NCBI RefSeq assembly: GCF_020400605.1
Contig: NZ_JAINRD010000002.1
Span: 1 to 64,000 of the forward strand
DNA length: 64,000 bases
DNA from: Streptomyces aculeolatus
Lineage (GTDB): Bacteria > Actinomycetota > Actinomycetes > Streptomycetales > Streptomycetaceae
Direction of reading: 5' to 3'
Of the stretch, positions 53,547-63,903 are shown in pieces; positions within the stretch are counted from its first letter, which is position 1, and every line of letters starts with the position of its first letter. Under the pieces are notes generated by a model. That model had not been told where the DNA came from, did not search any database, and saw only the letters and a list, made by a program, of their open reading frames with translations. Position numbers and translations under genes: made by a program.

Positions 53547-54421
53547 GACCGGTCTCCCTTCGTCCGGGCGGGCACGCCGCCGAAGCGGCGGTCGCGGCGC
53601 CGGTAGGCGTGCAGGCAGGCGAGGAAGTCGGGAGCCCGGAAGTCCGGCCAGAGGACCTCGGGGAAGACCCACTCGGCGTAGGCGACCTGCCAGAGCATGA
53701 AGTTGGAGATGCGCTGCTCCCCCGAGGTGCGGATGACCAGATCCACATCAGGAGTGTCGGGGAAGGGCAGGTGGCCCGCGAAGAGCCGCTCGGTCACCTC
53801 GTCGGCGGACGTCCCGCTGCGGATCAGCGACCGTGCAGCCTCGACGATGTCCCGGCGCCCGCCGTGGTCGAAGGCGACGGTCATTGTCATCCCCCGGTTG
53901 TCGGCGGTGAGGGCCGCCAAGTCGTCGAAGTCCCGGGCCAGTTCACGGGGGATGCGCGGGTCTTCGACCCCGAGGAAACGGCAACGGATGCCGCGCGCGA
54001 GCAGCAGCGGCGCATGCTTGCGCACCACCCGGCGCACCAGCCGCATCAGGAACTCGACCTCGCTGCCGGGGCGGTTCCAGTTCTCGGTGGAGAAGGCATA
54101 CAGGCTGAGCCACTCCACGCCGGCGGTCCGGGCCGCCTCGATGACGTCGATGACGGCGGTCTCCGCGGCCCGGTGTCCCGCTGTACGCGGAAGCGAACGC
54201 CGCTGCGCCCAACGGCCGTTGCCGTCCATCACGCAGGCCACGTGCCGCGGCCCGCCACGCGTCGCCCCCTCGTCCCGCCGCCGATCCCCGGGTCGGCCAC
54301 CGCTCTGTCGCCCGGCCGGCCGGCCCTCCGTCGTTGCGCGTGCGTGCGGGGCGCCGTAGTCCGTCATGCCCCGCCCCGCCCCGTCCGGAGCGGCACCGCC
54401 GGCGTTGCCGCGCTCGGTCAC
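53543..54421 (-). CDS. Isoprenyl (cis-prenyl) transferase, UppS family
   Basis: A 292-aa cis-prenyltransferase. It has the catalytic-Asp motif CVMDGNGRWAQRR, LSLYAFSTENWNRP and the C-terminal IRTSGEQRISNFMLWQ then YAEWVFPEVLWPDFR. It condenses isopentenyl diphosphate onto an allylic starter to give Z-polyprenyl diphosphates. The first 55 residues are low-complexity; GTG 54421 is kept, but ATG 54367 may be the real start. Because it is coupled to an oxygenase beside carotenoid genes, a specialised rather than cell-wall role is likely. Confidence 0.87.
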   Translation of the reverse strand: MTERGNAGGAAPDGAGRGMTDYGAPHARATTEGRPAGRQSGGRPGDRRRDEGATRGGPRHVACVMDGNGRWAQRRSLPRTAGHRAAETAVIDVIEAARTAGVEWLSLYAFSTENWNRPGSEVEFLMRLVRRVVRKHAPLLLARGIRCRFLGVEDPRIPRELARDFDDLAALTADNRGMTMTVAFDHGGRRDIVEAARSLIRSGTSADEVTERLFAGHLPFPDTPDVDLVIRTSGEQRISNFMLWQVAYAEWVFPEVLWPDFRAPDFLACLHAYRRRDRRFGGVPARTKGDRS

Positions 54422-54566
54422 ACCCCACCCCGCCTCGCCGCCCCGCCTCGTCCACGCCCCACCGGCGCTTTCTCTCCTGCGGAGTCTGACAGCGCGACCG
54501 GGCCCTCCGCGGCCGAACGAGTGGCCGTCACCCTGGACTCGTACGTTCGAATCCGTCCGTGTGTGG

Positions 54567-54586
54567 GCTTCACCCTGTGGTGAAGC
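54567..54586. promoter_or_regulatory. 20-bp palindrome in the divergent gap before the carotenoid genes
   Basis: Arms GCTTCACC and GGTGAAGC are perfect around CTGT. The dyad lies in the 495-bp gap between the cis-prenyltransferase gene and the FAD oxidoreductase gene, which is otherwise without a supported gene. It is a candidate operator for a light- or stress-responsive carotenoid regulator. No such regulator lies within the window. Confidence 0.5.
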
Positions 54587-54916
54587 GGGATGTCCGATCC
54601 AGGACGGTCGCTTCGTTCACGGGCGCGTACGCGCCACCCGGATCCCCACCGGTGCCCGCGGCGAGCCGCAGCCGAAAACGGTCGCCGCTCGGAGTTGCGG
54701 TGTCCCCGTGACGGGTTGTCGTCCGACGGCACTTGGTCGTGGCGCCTGGGGATCGGGCTGGGGACGTGGTCCGCTGGACAGGTGGCCGCGGGCCCGCCGT
54801 TCGCCGCGCTCGCACCATGTTCCGGCGTCGGCCGGTTCCGGGCACTGGCCGAGGCGAAAGGGCCGAGTGGACGGCCCCCCCGGGCGCCACGGATACGGCC
54901 TCGACCGAGGAGAGGT

Positions 54917-56167
54917 ATGAGGGACGAACATCGCCGGGCGCCGGATGCAGTCGTCGTCGGTGCGGGCCTGGCCGGCCTGGCGTGCGCCCTGGACCTGTGC
55001 CGCGCCGGATGGCGCGTGGCCCTGCTGGAGGCGTCCGACGGTGTGGGCGGCCGGATGCGCACGGACCGGCGGGACGGATTCCTGCTGGACCGGGGTTTCC
55101 AGGTGTTCAACACCTCGTATCCACAGGTGAAGCGGCGTCTGGAGCTGAGGAGCCTGCGTCTGCGGCCGTTCACCGCGGGCGTCGTCGCGCACACCTCGGA
55201 CGGGCCCGTCCGCCTCGCCGATCCGACCAGGGAGCCCCGTGCGGCAGGGACGCTGCTGCCGGGGCGGGTCCTGGCGGCCCGCGATCTGGCCGCGATGGCG
55301 GCACTCACTGTACGGGACGCCGTTCTGCCCGTGTCCGTCACCGGCCGGCGCCGGGACCGCCCCACCTCGGCAGCCCTGTCCGGGGCGGGACTGTCGGACG
55401 CCGTGATCGCCGGCATCCTGCGGCCCTTCCTGTCCGGCGTCTTCCTGGAGGACCGGCTGGAGACCTCCGCGCGGTTCTTCCACCTGGTCTGGCGGAGCAT
55501 GGTCCGCGGGTCCGTGTGCCTGCCGGCGGAGGGCATCGGCGCCGTACCGGCCCAGCTCGCCGCCGGCCTGCCCGACGGCGTCCTGCGCCTCGGTACGCCC
55601 GTCGAGGAGGTCACCGGCGACGGAGTGCTGCTCGGGAACGGGAGTGAGGTGCCGGCCCGGGTCGTCGTGGTGGCGACGGATCCGGCGACCGCCGCCCGCC
55701 TGGTGCCGGACCTGATCGTGCCGGACACCCGCACCGTCACCACGTACTACCACGCCACCGGCCGCCCGCCGACGGCCGAACCGATCCTGAGGGTGGACAG
55801 CACCGGAGCGGTCCTCAACACCTGCGTCCTCAGCGAGGTCGCTCCCACCTACGCGCCCCCCGGCACCGGACTGGTCTCCACCTCCGTACTGGGCACGGAC
55901 CTGCCCGGCAGGGCACAGGAGGTGCTCCGGCGTCTGGCCGAGCTGTACGGCACCGACACGGGCAAGTGGGAGCAGGTCGCCGCCCGCACGGTCGAGGGTG
56001 CGCTGCCGGCGATGCTTCCCCCGTGGTCGCTGAGCCGCACCACCCGCCTCGGCCCGGGGAGGTACGTGTGCGGGGACCACCGGGCGACCGGCTCCGTGCA
56101 GGGCGCCCTGGCGTCGGGTACGCGCGCCGCGCGAGAGGTGATGGCCGACCTGGGACCGCAGAGGTGA
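54917..56167 (+). CDS. FAD-dependent amine-oxidase-like oxidoreductase of the carotenoid cluster
   Basis: A 416-aa flavoprotein with Rossmann motif VVGAGLAGLACALDLCRAG and VALLEASDGVGGRMRT, FLLDRGFQVFNTSYPQ, and the C-terminal FAD contact YVCGDHRATGSVQGALASG. It belongs to the phytoene-desaturase/protoporphyrinogen-oxidase superfamily and could be an extra desaturase or ketolase-type enzyme. ATG 54917 follows GAGGAGAGGT closely. It heads the rightward crt genes, 160 bp before crtY. Its exact reaction is not known to me. Confidence 0.75.
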   Translation: MRDEHRRAPDAVVVGAGLAGLACALDLCRAGWRVALLEASDGVGGRMRTDRRDGFLLDRGFQVFNTSYPQVKRRLELRSLRLRPFTAGVVAHTSDGPVRLADPTREPRAAGTLLPGRVLAARDLAAMAALTVRDAVLPVSVTGRRRDRPTSAALSGAGLSDAVIAGILRPFLSGVFLEDRLETSARFFHLVWRSMVRGSVCLPAEGIGAVPAQLAAGLPDGVLRLGTPVEEVTGDGVLLGNGSEVPARVVVVATDPATAARLVPDLIVPDTRTVTTYYHATGRPPTAEPILRVDSTGAVLNTCVLSEVAPTYAPPGTGLVSTSVLGTDLPGRAQEVLRRLAELYGTDTGKWEQVAARTVEGALPAMLPPWSLSRTTRLGPGRYVCGDHRATGSVQGALASGTRAAREVMADLGPQR

Positions 56168-56327
56168 CGCGGGGGTGTGAGCGGGGCCGGGCCAACGCCG
56201 CACGGGTACGTCCGGTTTCGCCGGCCGCCGGCTTCGGCCCCTACCGTCCCGGGTCGTGTGCTCGGACCGTGCACGAAGCGCCGGCGGCCCATGAAGGGCT
56301 GGACGCCCTCGTCGAACGGAGGGTCCG

Positions 56328-57542
56328 GTGACACCCAGCAGCACCGAGGACTCCGACGTGCTCGTCATCGGTGGTGGTGCGGCCGGTCTCAGCCTCGCCC
56401 ACCGGCTGACGGAGGACGGCGCCGCCACCGTAACGCTGGTCGAGCCGCCGGACGGTCCGCTGCGTCCTGCAGAGCGGACCTGGTGCTACTGGGGGGCGGG
56501 CGTCGACGGCCTCGAAGAGGCGGTCAGCGGCTCCTGGTCCGTGCTGCGTCTGCATGGCACCGACGGCCGGCCGGTCACCGTGGGACCGGCACCGTTCACC
56601 TACCGCATGGTGCGCTCCGCCGACTTCGAGCGGATGGTCCACGGCCACCTGGACCGTACGGGCCGCGGACGTCTGCTGCGAGCCACGGTGGAATCGGTGC
56701 GCGGTGTACCCGGAGGCGCGGAGGTCCGGTGCACGCTGCCCGAGGGCCGGTCCCTGACGCTGCACGCCCGGAGGGTCTTCGACTCGCGGCCGCTGCCCGG
56801 TCTGCCGCCGGCGCGTACGCGGCTGCTGCAGCACTTCCGCGGCTGGTTCGTACGCACCGGCACCGACCGGTTCGATCCCGCGGTCGCGGACCTGATGGAC
56901 TTCCGGGTTCCCCAGCCGGCACACGGGCTCGCCTTCGGCTACGTCCTGCCGCTGGCGCCGGACCGGGCGCTCGTGGAGTACACCGAGTTCTCCCGCACCG
57001 TGCTGAGCACCCGGGCGTACGAGTCGGCACTCGGGCACTACTGCCGCGAGATCCTCGGACTCGGCGAACTCACCGCGGAGCGGACGGAGCAGGGAGTCAT
57101 CCCCATGACCGACGCCCGCTTCCCGCGGCGCGCCGGCGCCGCCGTGTTCCGCATCGGGACCGCCGGCGGCGCCACCCGTCCCGCCACCGGCTACACCTTC
57201 GCCGCGGTGCAACGGCACAGCAGAGCCATCGCCGCGACCCTGCGTGACGGCCACGGGAACGTCCCGGCACCCCACGGGCGACGGGCGCTGGCCATGGACG
57301 CGGTCCTGCTGCGGGCCCTGGACACCGGACGGATCGACGGACCCGCCTTCTTCACCGCCCTGTTCCGCCGGATCCCGGCCGAACGCCTGCTGCGGTTCCT
57401 CGACGGCACCACCTCACCTTGGGAGGAGTGGGGCATCGGGCTGCGCACCCCCGTCCGGCCGATGCTCCGTACGGCGGTCGAGGTGCCCTTTCTGCCGCGC
57501 CGCTCCGAGCCCGGCGCCCTGACCGGAGGAAGCGGCCGATGA
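56328..57542 (+). CDS. crtY: Lycopene beta-cyclase
   Basis: A 404-aa FAD/NAD-binding cyclase. It begins VLVIGGGAAGLSLAHRL, has ERTWCYWGAG (the conserved Trp/Tyr block of CrtY) and later QPAHGLAFGYVLPLAPDRAL with GVIPMTDARFPR. It converts lycopene to beta-carotene. GTG 56328 has GGAGG upstream. Its stop overlaps the crtU start by 4 bp (ATGA). Identification rests on motifs plus the crtU neighbour. Confidence 0.88.
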   Translation: MTPSSTEDSDVLVIGGGAAGLSLAHRLTEDGAATVTLVEPPDGPLRPAERTWCYWGAGVDGLEEAVSGSWSVLRLHGTDGRPVTVGPAPFTYRMVRSADFERMVHGHLDRTGRGRLLRATVESVRGVPGGAEVRCTLPEGRSLTLHARRVFDSRPLPGLPPARTRLLQHFRGWFVRTGTDRFDPAVADLMDFRVPQPAHGLAFGYVLPLAPDRALVEYTEFSRTVLSTRAYESALGHYCREILGLGELTAERTEQGVIPMTDARFPRRAGAAVFRIGTAGGATRPATGYTFAAVQRHSRAIAATLRDGHGNVPAPHGRRALAMDAVLLRALDTGRIDGPAFFTALFRRIPAERLLRFLDGTTSPWEEWGIGLRTPVRPMLRTAVEVPFLPRRSEPGALTGGSGR

Positions 57543-59155
57543 CCCGCCCACGACGCCGGCTCGACCACGACAAGGAAGTGCGCCCTGTGACCCCCCGCCG
57601 CACCACCGCCCCCCGCCGGGGCCGCGACCGCAAGGCCGAGATCCTCTTCCCCGCGCCCGGCGCGGAGCGATTCCGACGCGGGGACGAGCCGTCCGTCGCG
57701 GTGATCGGCGGCGGAATCGCCGGACTGGCCGCGGCCACCCTGCTGGCCGAACGCGGCGCGCGCGTGACCCTCTACGAGAAGGAGGACTCACTCGGCGGCA
57801 GGCTCGCCGGGTGGCGCACCACCCTCGCGGACGGCAGCGCGGTGACCATGACCCGCGGCTTCCACGCCTTCTTCCGCCAGTACTACAACCTTCGCGGACT
57901 GCTCCGCCGCACCGACCCCGGCCTGGAACGCCTCACCCCGCTGCCCGACTACCCCCTGCGGCACAGCGGCGGCCCGGCCGACAGCTTCGCCCGCGTCCCC
58001 AGGACCCCGCCCCTCAGCGCGCTCGGATTCGTCGCCCTCAGCCCCACCTTCGGGTGGCGGGACCTCGCCGCCATGGACGCGCGAGCCGCACTCCCGCTCC
58101 TCGATGTGCGCGTCCCCGAGGTCTACGAGCACTTCGACACCGTCACCGCCACCGGGTTCCTGGAAAGCGTGCGCTTCCCCGACGCCGCGCACCACCTGGC
58201 CTTCGAGGTGTTCTCCCGTAGCTTCTTCGCCGATCCGCGCGAACTGTCGGCCGCGGAACTGCTGCTGATGTTCCACGTCTACTTCCTCGGATCGGCCGAG
58301 GGCCTGCTCTTCGACGTACCGGGCGATCCCTTCCCCCAAGCACTGTGGGACCCGCTCGGCGACTACCTGCGGCGCCTCGGAGCGAGCGTGCGCACCGGCA
58401 CCCCCGTGCTCGGGGTCCGCACCCGCGACGGCGGGGGAGCGGACGTGATCACGGATACCAGTACCGAAGGCCACCAGGCCGTGGTGCTCGCCCTCGATAC
58501 CGCGGGGCTGCGGCAGGCCGTCGCCGCGTCACCCGGTCTGGGCACTGCCCCGTGGCGTGACGACATCGCCGCCCTGCGCACGGCGCCGCCGTTCCTCGTC
58601 TCCCGGCTCTGGCTCGACCGGCCGGTCCGCGCCGACCGGCCCGGATTCCTCGGCACCAGCGGCTACGGCGGGCTCGACAACATCAGCGTCCTGGAGCGGT
58701 ACGAGGGCGAGGCCGCCTTCTGGGCGGCGCGGACCGGGGGCTCGGTCGTGGAACTGCACGCCTATGCCGTAGATCCGGAACCGGAACCGGAACAGGAACA
58801 GGACGCGCTCGTCGACCGGCTGCACCAGGTGTACCCGGAGACCCGCGAGGCACGCGTCGTCGACGCGCGGCACGAATGGCGCTCGGACTGCCCGCTCTTC
58901 GCGGTCGGCTCCCACCGTAGGCGCCCCACCGTGCGCACCCCCCACCCATGGCTGACGCTGGCCGGCGACGGAATCCGCTGTGATTTGCCCGTCGCCCTCA
59001 TGGAACGAGCCGCCACCACCGGCTTCCTGGCCGCGAATGCCCTGCTCGCCGACCGGGGGGTACGCGGACAGGCGCTGTGGACGGTTCCGCGCTCGGGCCG
59101 GTCACCACTGCTTCGGGCGCTCGGGGCAGTCGCAGGACGGCGTCCGGTCCGCTGA
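57539..59155 (+). CDS. crtU: Beta-carotene desaturase/methyl-migrating enzyme (isorenieratene synthase)
   Basis: A 538-aa CrtU-type enzyme that desaturates beta-ionone rings and shifts a methyl to give aromatic rings. The FAD motif is VAVIGGGIAGLAAATLLAERG with LGGRLAGWR. The family-typical stretches are MTRGFHAFFRQYYNLRGLL and RSFFADPRELSAAELLLMFH. The N-terminal 45 residues are Arg-rich. ATG 57539 overlaps crtY and has GGAGGAAG upstream. Its presence indicates an isorenieratene-type end product. Confidence 0.9.
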   Translation: MTRPRRRLDHDKEVRPVTPRRTTAPRRGRDRKAEILFPAPGAERFRRGDEPSVAVIGGGIAGLAAATLLAERGARVTLYEKEDSLGGRLAGWRTTLADGSAVTMTRGFHAFFRQYYNLRGLLRRTDPGLERLTPLPDYPLRHSGGPADSFARVPRTPPLSALGFVALSPTFGWRDLAAMDARAALPLLDVRVPEVYEHFDTVTATGFLESVRFPDAAHHLAFEVFSRSFFADPRELSAAELLLMFHVYFLGSAEGLLFDVPGDPFPQALWDPLGDYLRRLGASVRTGTPVLGVRTRDGGGADVITDTSTEGHQAVVLALDTAGLRQAVAASPGLGTAPWRDDIAALRTAPPFLVSRLWLDRPVRADRPGFLGTSGYGGLDNISVLERYEGEAAFWAARTGGSVVELHAYAVDPEPEPEQEQDALVDRLHQVYPETREARVVDARHEWRSDCPLFAVGSHRRRPTVRTPHPWLTLAGDGIRCDLPVALMERAATTGFLAANALLADRGVRGQALWTVPRSGRSPLLRALGAVAGRRPVR

Positions 59156-59203
59156 CCCCCGCCGCTCCCGGGGAGCAGAGATGGGGCGGCCACCGGTGCC
59201 ACG

Positions 59204-60214
59204 TCACCCGGGGAACCGCCCCGTGCTGCGCAGCGCCCAGCGCCGTTCGGCGTAGGCCAGGTCGTCGCGCCACAGGCGCCCGGCCGTACGGCGCATCAGC
59301 GGGCGCAGCACGGGGGCGGCGGCTCGCGCCACGGCGAAGCCGGGCCGCTCGGACGCGGCGACGACCGCCTCGACCACGGCGGTGCGCGGACGCTCGTGGT
59401 CCGGCCAGGTCAGCGGCGTCGCGTGCGTCTCGACCACGGACGTGGCGCCCTCGCCGCCGGTGATGCGCATGACGACCGTGCGCGGCTCCGGCGCCGTGAA
59501 CTCGGCCCGTACGGGGACCACGAGCCGCCCGGCCACACGGAAGGAGACATCGACGACGAAGGCGTCGTCCTCGTCGCCCTGCGGCTCCCGCACCACCGAC
59601 AGATCGACGAACGCATACGGGTGGAACCACGAGCCGTGCCACGGATCGAGCCGGTTGGCCACCACGTCCTGCGGTTCGCACCGCCCCGCCGCCGTGAACA
59701 CCGCGTCCACCCCACGGCCCCTCGCGGGCCGCGGCGGCACGACAGGCCGCTCCGTGGGCTCCTCGCCACCCACGTCGTCCAGCCGCACCCAGACGAGTAC
59801 GCCGTCGTCGTGCACGGGGAACGGCTCCCAGCCGGCGGACGGAGACCCGTCCAGGGCGAGCCCGTGCCAGTGGCAGACCAACGAGCCGCACACCACCCGG
59901 CCGTCGCGCAGGGGGGCGCCCAGGTGCGGGCAGATGCCCGAACCGGCGTGGGGATCGCCGTCGGCCGAGCGCCACAGCACGACCTCCACACCACCGACCG
60001 TCCGGCCGTACGGGCGGTCGCCCGCGCGCACGGCCCGGGAGGCGCCGACCACGAACCAGTTGCCTGACGGACGGGCTGACGCCCGCTTGAGCGCGTCGGC
60101 GATGAGTGCCGGGCGCGCCCGGCGCCACGTCGCCTCCTGCGTCGTCCAATCCGGGCCGGAGCCGCGCCGCCGCAACGGTGGCGACCAATGCCTGCCGCCT
60201 CTTCGACCGCTCAC
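59204..60214 (-). CDS. Rieske 2Fe-2S protein of the carotenoid cluster (DUF5914-type)
   Basis: A 336-aa protein with a Rieske centre, [23 protein letters not shown] (cluster ligands Cys-x-His and Cys-x2-His). A C-terminal domain lacks an obvious mononuclear-iron triad and is reminiscent of DUF5914. It may be an oxygenase component or electron carrier that modifies the carotenoid. GTG 60214 overlaps the crtB stop (GTGA), so it is the last gene of the crtE-I-B operon. It converges with crtU. Confidence 0.82.
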   Translation of the reverse strand: MSGRRGGRHWSPPLRRRGSGPDWTTQEATWRRARPALIADALKRASARPSGNWFVVGASRAVRAGDRPYGRTVGGVEVVLWRSADGDPHAGSGICPHLGAPLRDGRVVCGSLVCHWHGLALDGSPSAGWEPFPVHDDGVLVWVRLDDVGGEEPTERPVVPPRPARGRGVDAVFTAAGRCEPQDVVANRLDPWHGSWFHPYAFVDLSVVREPQGDEDDAFVVDVSFRVAGRLVVPVRAEFTAPEPRTVVMRITGGEGATSVVETHATPLTWPDHERPRTAVVEAVVAASERPGFAVARAAAPVLRPLMRRTAGRLWRDDLAYAERRWALRSTGRFPG

Positions 60215-61206
60215 CGCACCGGTCCCTTCCACTCGACTGCCGCTCCGGCCGCCGGGGCCGCCCGCTGCGGGTCGCGAGTACGCCACCGGGCACCGGCCAC
60301 GCCCAGCACACCGGCCGCGGCGGTTGCCGCGCGACGCCGGTGCGACACCACCGCACGACGATGCAGCACGGTGTAGTCCTGCTCGGCGATCGCTTCGAGA
60401 ATCCCGCCGTAGAGAGTGAACGCGGCATGGATGCAGGGGCGCACCCTCGGATCGAGCATGGCGATGCCCGGTTCCGCCGTCCGGTACACGTCTCGGGTCA
60501 TGGCCTCCGCCGCGACGAGAGCGGCGCGGATCCGGCGGTCACGGCGCCCGGTGCGCCTGCTCCACTCCAGCAGGGGCCTGTCCACACCGTGCGCGGCCAG
60601 CAGGTCGCCGGGCAGGTAGACACGGCCCCGGTCGAGATCCTCGCCCACGTCGCGCAGGAAGTTGGTGAGCTGGAACGCCACACCCAGTGCGGCCGCGTGC
60701 GGTGCCGCCTCCTCCCGAGCCGTGACCGTGCCGAGGACCGGCAGCATCTGCAGGCCGATCACCGCCGCCGAACCATGCACGTATCCCTGCAGATCGGCGT
60801 ACGTGGGGTAGTGGGTCACGGTCAGATCGGCACGCATCGAGGACAGGAAGTCGGCGAACAGCGCGTGGTCGATGTCGTACCGGTCGGCGGTGTCCGCGAC
60901 GGCCCGGACCACTGGTTCACCGCCCGCTCCGGTGCGCAGTCCGCCGGCCAGGTCGCTCTCCAGGCGGCGCAACTGCCGGTCGCGCTCCTCGGCCGTGCGA
61001 TGCCGGTCGTGGTCGTCGACGATGTCGTCGGCCCAGCGGGCGAAGCCGTAGAGGGCGTGCACGGCCGAGCGGCGTTCGAGCGGCAGCAGCCGGGTTGCCA
61101 GGAAGTAGGTCTTGCCGTGGCGGGCGTTGAGCTGCCGGCACCGGGTGTAGTCGGTGCGCAGCGCGGGATCGGTGATCCCGGCGGCGTCCAGTTCACGACG
61201 GGTCAT
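60211..61206 (-). CDS. crtB: Phytoene synthase
   Basis: A 331-aa trans-isoprenyl head-to-head synthase. The two Asp-rich motifs are [15 protein letters not shown] and [16 protein letters not shown], and [13 protein letters not shown] and YGFARWADD fit the family. It condenses two GGPP to phytoene. ATG 61206 is preferred to GTG 61212 because GGCAGGTG precedes it; the gene overlaps crtI by 14 bp and the Rieske gene by 4 bp. Confidence 0.93.
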   Translation of the reverse strand: MTRRELDAAGITDPALRTDYTRCRQLNARHGKTYFLATRLLPLERRSAVHALYGFARWADDIVDDHDRHRTAEERDRQLRRLESDLAGGLRTGAGGEPVVRAVADTADRYDIDHALFADFLSSMRADLTVTHYPTYADLQGYVHGSAAVIGLQMLPVLGTVTAREEAAPHAAALGVAFQLTNFLRDVGEDLDRGRVYLPGDLLAAHGVDRPLLEWSRRTGRRDRRIRAALVAAEAMTRDVYRTAEPGIAMLDPRVRPCIHAAFTLYGGILEAIAEQDYTVLHRRAVVSHRRRAATAAAGVLGVAGARWRTRDPQRAAPAAGAAVEWKGPVR

Positions 61207-62764
61207 CGGCACCTGCCGGGACCGGAACGGGCGCTGTGCCGGGGACGGCCGGGGGCCGGCGCGGCGGGGCGGGCCGGGGGCCGCTTCCGCCGGTGACGCG
61301 GGCGGCGGCGAGTTTGCCGCTGATGAGGACGGTCGGAACGCCGACCCCCGGAGTGGTCCCGCAGCCTGCGAGTACCACGTTGTCCAGCCCCCGTACGAGG
61401 TTGCGTGGGCGGAACGGTCCGGTCTGGGCGAAGGTGTGGGAGACCGAGAAGGGGCTGCCGGCGGCGTGACCCTGCCTGGCCCAGTCGAGCGGCGTCACCA
61501 AAAGCTCTTCCCGGACACTGTCCGCGAACCCGTCGAGGCCCCGGCGCTCCAGTTCGCCCACCAGGCGGTCGCGGTAGCGGGGGCCGAGCTCCTGCCAGGC
61601 GATGGCCGCGGGACCGACCGCGGTGTTGGGACAGGGGGCGAGGACGTAGTGGAGATGGCGTCCCGGCGGTGCCAGGGCGGGGTCGTGTGCGGTGGGGCGG
61701 GTGATCAGGAGGGAAGGGTCGCTCATCAGCTTGCCCGTGCGGGTCAGCTCCTCGAAGGTGCCCTCCCACGCGGCGCCGAAGGAGAGGGTGTGGTGGGCGA
61801 GGTGCGGCCAGGTGCGGTCGGTGCCCGCGTGCAGGACCACGGCGGACGGTGAGTGACACAGCCGGGCCGGCCGCCGGGGCGTCCTCCCCAGCAGCCCGTA
61901 GGCGGCGGGCAGCTCACACGTGAGCACCACCGCGTCGCAGGGGATGCGCTCGCCGGACGCCAGACGGACGGCCCGTACGCGACCCACGGAGCGCTCCAGC
62001 GCGCGTACTTCGGCCCTCCAGCGCAGATCGGCACCGGCTTCCGCCGCCGCATCGGCCATGGCGCGGGGGAGAGCGTGCACGCCGCCCTTCGGGAACCAGA
62101 CGCCGCCCACGGTGTCCATGTACGCGATCACCGCGTACGCCGCGAGTGCGCGGGCCGGGGCCACCCCGGCGTACAGCGCCTGGAAGGAGAAGATGCGGCG
62201 CAGGCGCTCGTCGGAGAGGAAGCGGCCGATGCGGCCGTCCAGCCGTCCGAAGCCGCCCAACGCCGCCAGCCGGGCCAGATCCGGGTGCAGCAGTTGGAAG
62301 GGCGAGTCGAAGTTGGCGTCGATGAAACGGCTCATCTGTGCCCGGTACAGGCGTTCCAGCCACTGCCGCAGGTCGCGGTAGCCGGCCGCCTGTGCCGGTC
62401 CGGCGAAGCGGCGTACCTCCGCCTCCATCGCCTCGCCGTCGGTGTGCACGTCGAGCGAGGATCCGTCCGCGAAGCAGGCCCGGTAGGCCGGATGCAGAGC
62501 CGTCAGCTCCACGCGGCGGTGGAGGCTGTCGCCGACGGCGGCGAAGGCCTCGTCGGCCAGGTGCGGCATGGTCAGCACCGTGGGGCCGGTGTCCATCTCG
62601 TAGCCGCCCTTCAGCACACGGCCGGCCCGGCCGCCGGGACCGGCGTCCCGTTCGACGACGGTGACGCGGCGGCCCGCACCCAGCAGGTGCAGGGCGCAGG
62701 CCAGTCCGGACAGCCCGGCACCCACCACGACGACATGGCCGGTCGGTCCCGGCACCCTTTTCAC
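61193..62764 (-). CDS. crtI: Phytoene desaturase
   Basis: A 523-aa CrtI-type FAD enzyme. It begins [21 protein letters not shown] with [13 protein letters not shown], has [20 protein letters not shown] and the C-terminal [20 protein letters not shown]. It desaturates phytoene to lycopene. The last 35 residues are a Pro-rich tail. The GTG start overlaps the crtE stop (GTGA), so the operon is translationally coupled. Confidence 0.93.
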   Translation of the reverse strand: MKRVPGPTGHVVVVGAGLSGLACALHLLGAGRRVTVVERDAGPGGRAGRVLKGGYEMDTGPTVLTMPHLADEAFAAVGDSLHRRVELTALHPAYRACFADGSSLDVHTDGEAMEAEVRRFAGPAQAAGYRDLRQWLERLYRAQMSRFIDANFDSPFQLLHPDLARLAALGGFGRLDGRIGRFLSDERLRRIFSFQALYAGVAPARALAAYAVIAYMDTVGGVWFPKGGVHALPRAMADAAAEAGADLRWRAEVRALERSVGRVRAVRLASGERIPCDAVVLTCELPAAYGLLGRTPRRPARLCHSPSAVVLHAGTDRTWPHLAHHTLSFGAAWEGTFEELTRTGKLMSDPSLLITRPTAHDPALAPPGRHLHYVLAPCPNTAVGPAAIAWQELGPRYRDRLVGELERRGLDGFADSVREELLVTPLDWARQGHAAGSPFSVSHTFAQTGPFRPRNLVRGLDNVVLAGCGTTPGVGVPTVLISGKLAAARVTGGSGPRPAPPRRPPAVPGTAPVPVPAGADDPS

Positions 62765-63903
62765 GCGGCCTCCTCCCCTCCGCGCGGGCCCACGCCTGTC
62801 GCGCGCTCGACCAGCGCGGCGAACTCGTGCCGAGGGGCAGGGGGTGCGCCGGAGCGGTCGAAGTACGCGAGGCTCAAGTCCGTCAGCTCTTCGATCTTCG
62901 CCTCCACCAGATCTCGGGCGCCGGTCCGGCGCAGTGCGGACCGCACCTGCCGCACGGCCTTCCCGGACCCCGGGGCCGCGTCCTGGGCCAGCGCCGCGGC
63001 GGCCTGGTGATCACCGGTTGCGTCGGCGAGCCGGACGGCAACGGCGAGGAGGTAGGTGAGCTTGCGGGAGCGGAGGTCGTCGTCGGCCGGTTTGCCGGTC
63101 AGCGCGGGGTCACCGAAGGTGCCCAGGAGGTCGTCACGCAGTTGGAAGGCCAGCCCGGCGCACCGGCCTGCCGCCCGCATCGCGTCCAGCGCGGGCGCGT
63201 CTGCCCCGGCCAGGGACGCTCCCAGCGCGAGGGGCCGCGCGACGGTGTACAGGGCGCTCTTCAGGGTGGCGATGGTCAGCGCCTCACCGACACCGGACGC
63301 ACGAGTGGCCTGGGCGTGCAGGTCCCGGTACTGTCCGGCGACCATCTCGGTGCGCATCGCACGCCACTCCTCGTACAGGCGCGGGCCGTGCGGCGTGCCG
63401 AGTGCCGTCTCGGTCAGCACGTCGTCCGCCCAGGCGAGCGCCAGATCACCGGTGAGGACGGCGGCCGACGTGCCGAAGGACTCCGAGGAGCCGTGCATGC
63501 CCGCTGCCCGGTGTCGGCGGGCCATGCGGACGTGCAGGGCCGGTGCGCCCCGTCGCCGCACGGATCCGTCCATCACGTCGTCGTGCACGAGGGCGCATGC
63601 CTGGAGCAGTTCGAGGGCGGCTCCCGTCCGCAGGAGGGCGGTGGCGTCCCCCGAGCCGCCTGCGGCGCGCCAGCCGCAGTGGGCGAACGCGGTGCGCAGC
63701 CGTTTGCCGCCCTGCACGGCCAGTGCGGCGAGGCGGTCGGCCAGCTCCCGGGCGAAGAGGGGATCGACGGCACGGGAGTGCCGCAGCCGTTCGCCGAGTA
63801 CCTGCTTGAGGACGGTGCCGACGGCGCTCGCCGCGTCGGTCGCGGTGAGAGGGGCGTCGACGCGTTCGGCCGGTGGGGCTGCCGTCTGCGGCAGTCCAGT
63901 CAT
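62761..63903 (-). CDS. crtE: Geranylgeranyl diphosphate synthase (polyprenyl synthetase)
   Basis: A 380-aa trans-prenyltransferase. The first Asp-rich motif is LVHDDVMDGSVRRRG (Asp108-Asp112) and the second is FQLRDDLLGTFGD, with GGKRLRTAFAHCGW for diphosphate binding. It supplies GGPP and is the first gene of the crtE-crtI-crtB-Rieske operon. ATG 63903 has GAAGGG upstream; the promoter should lie in the last 97 bp of the window. Confidence 0.92.
   Translation of the reverse strand: MTGLPQTAAPPAERVDAPLTATDAASAVGTVLKQVLGERLRHSRAVDPLFARELADRLAALAVQGGKRLRTAFAHCGWRAAGGSGDATALLRTGAALELLQACALVHDDVMDGSVRRRGAPALHVRMARRHRAAGMHGSSESFGTSAAVLTGDLALAWADDVLTETALGTPHGPRLYEEWRAMRTEMVAGQYRDLHAQATRASGVGEALTIATLKSALYTVARPLALGASLAGADAPALDAMRAAGRCAGLAFQLRDDLLGTFGDPALTGKPADDDLRSRKLTYLLAVAVRLADATGDHQAAAALAQDAAPGSGKAVRQVRSALRRTGARDLVEAKIEELTDLSLAYFDRSGAPPAPRHEFAALVERATGVGPRGGEEAA

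Noticed and set aside
54421..54916. A small gene in the divergent gap before the carotenoid genes
   Set aside because: Several short frames are open, but none has a ribosome site, domain or consistent codon pattern; only the palindrome stands out.
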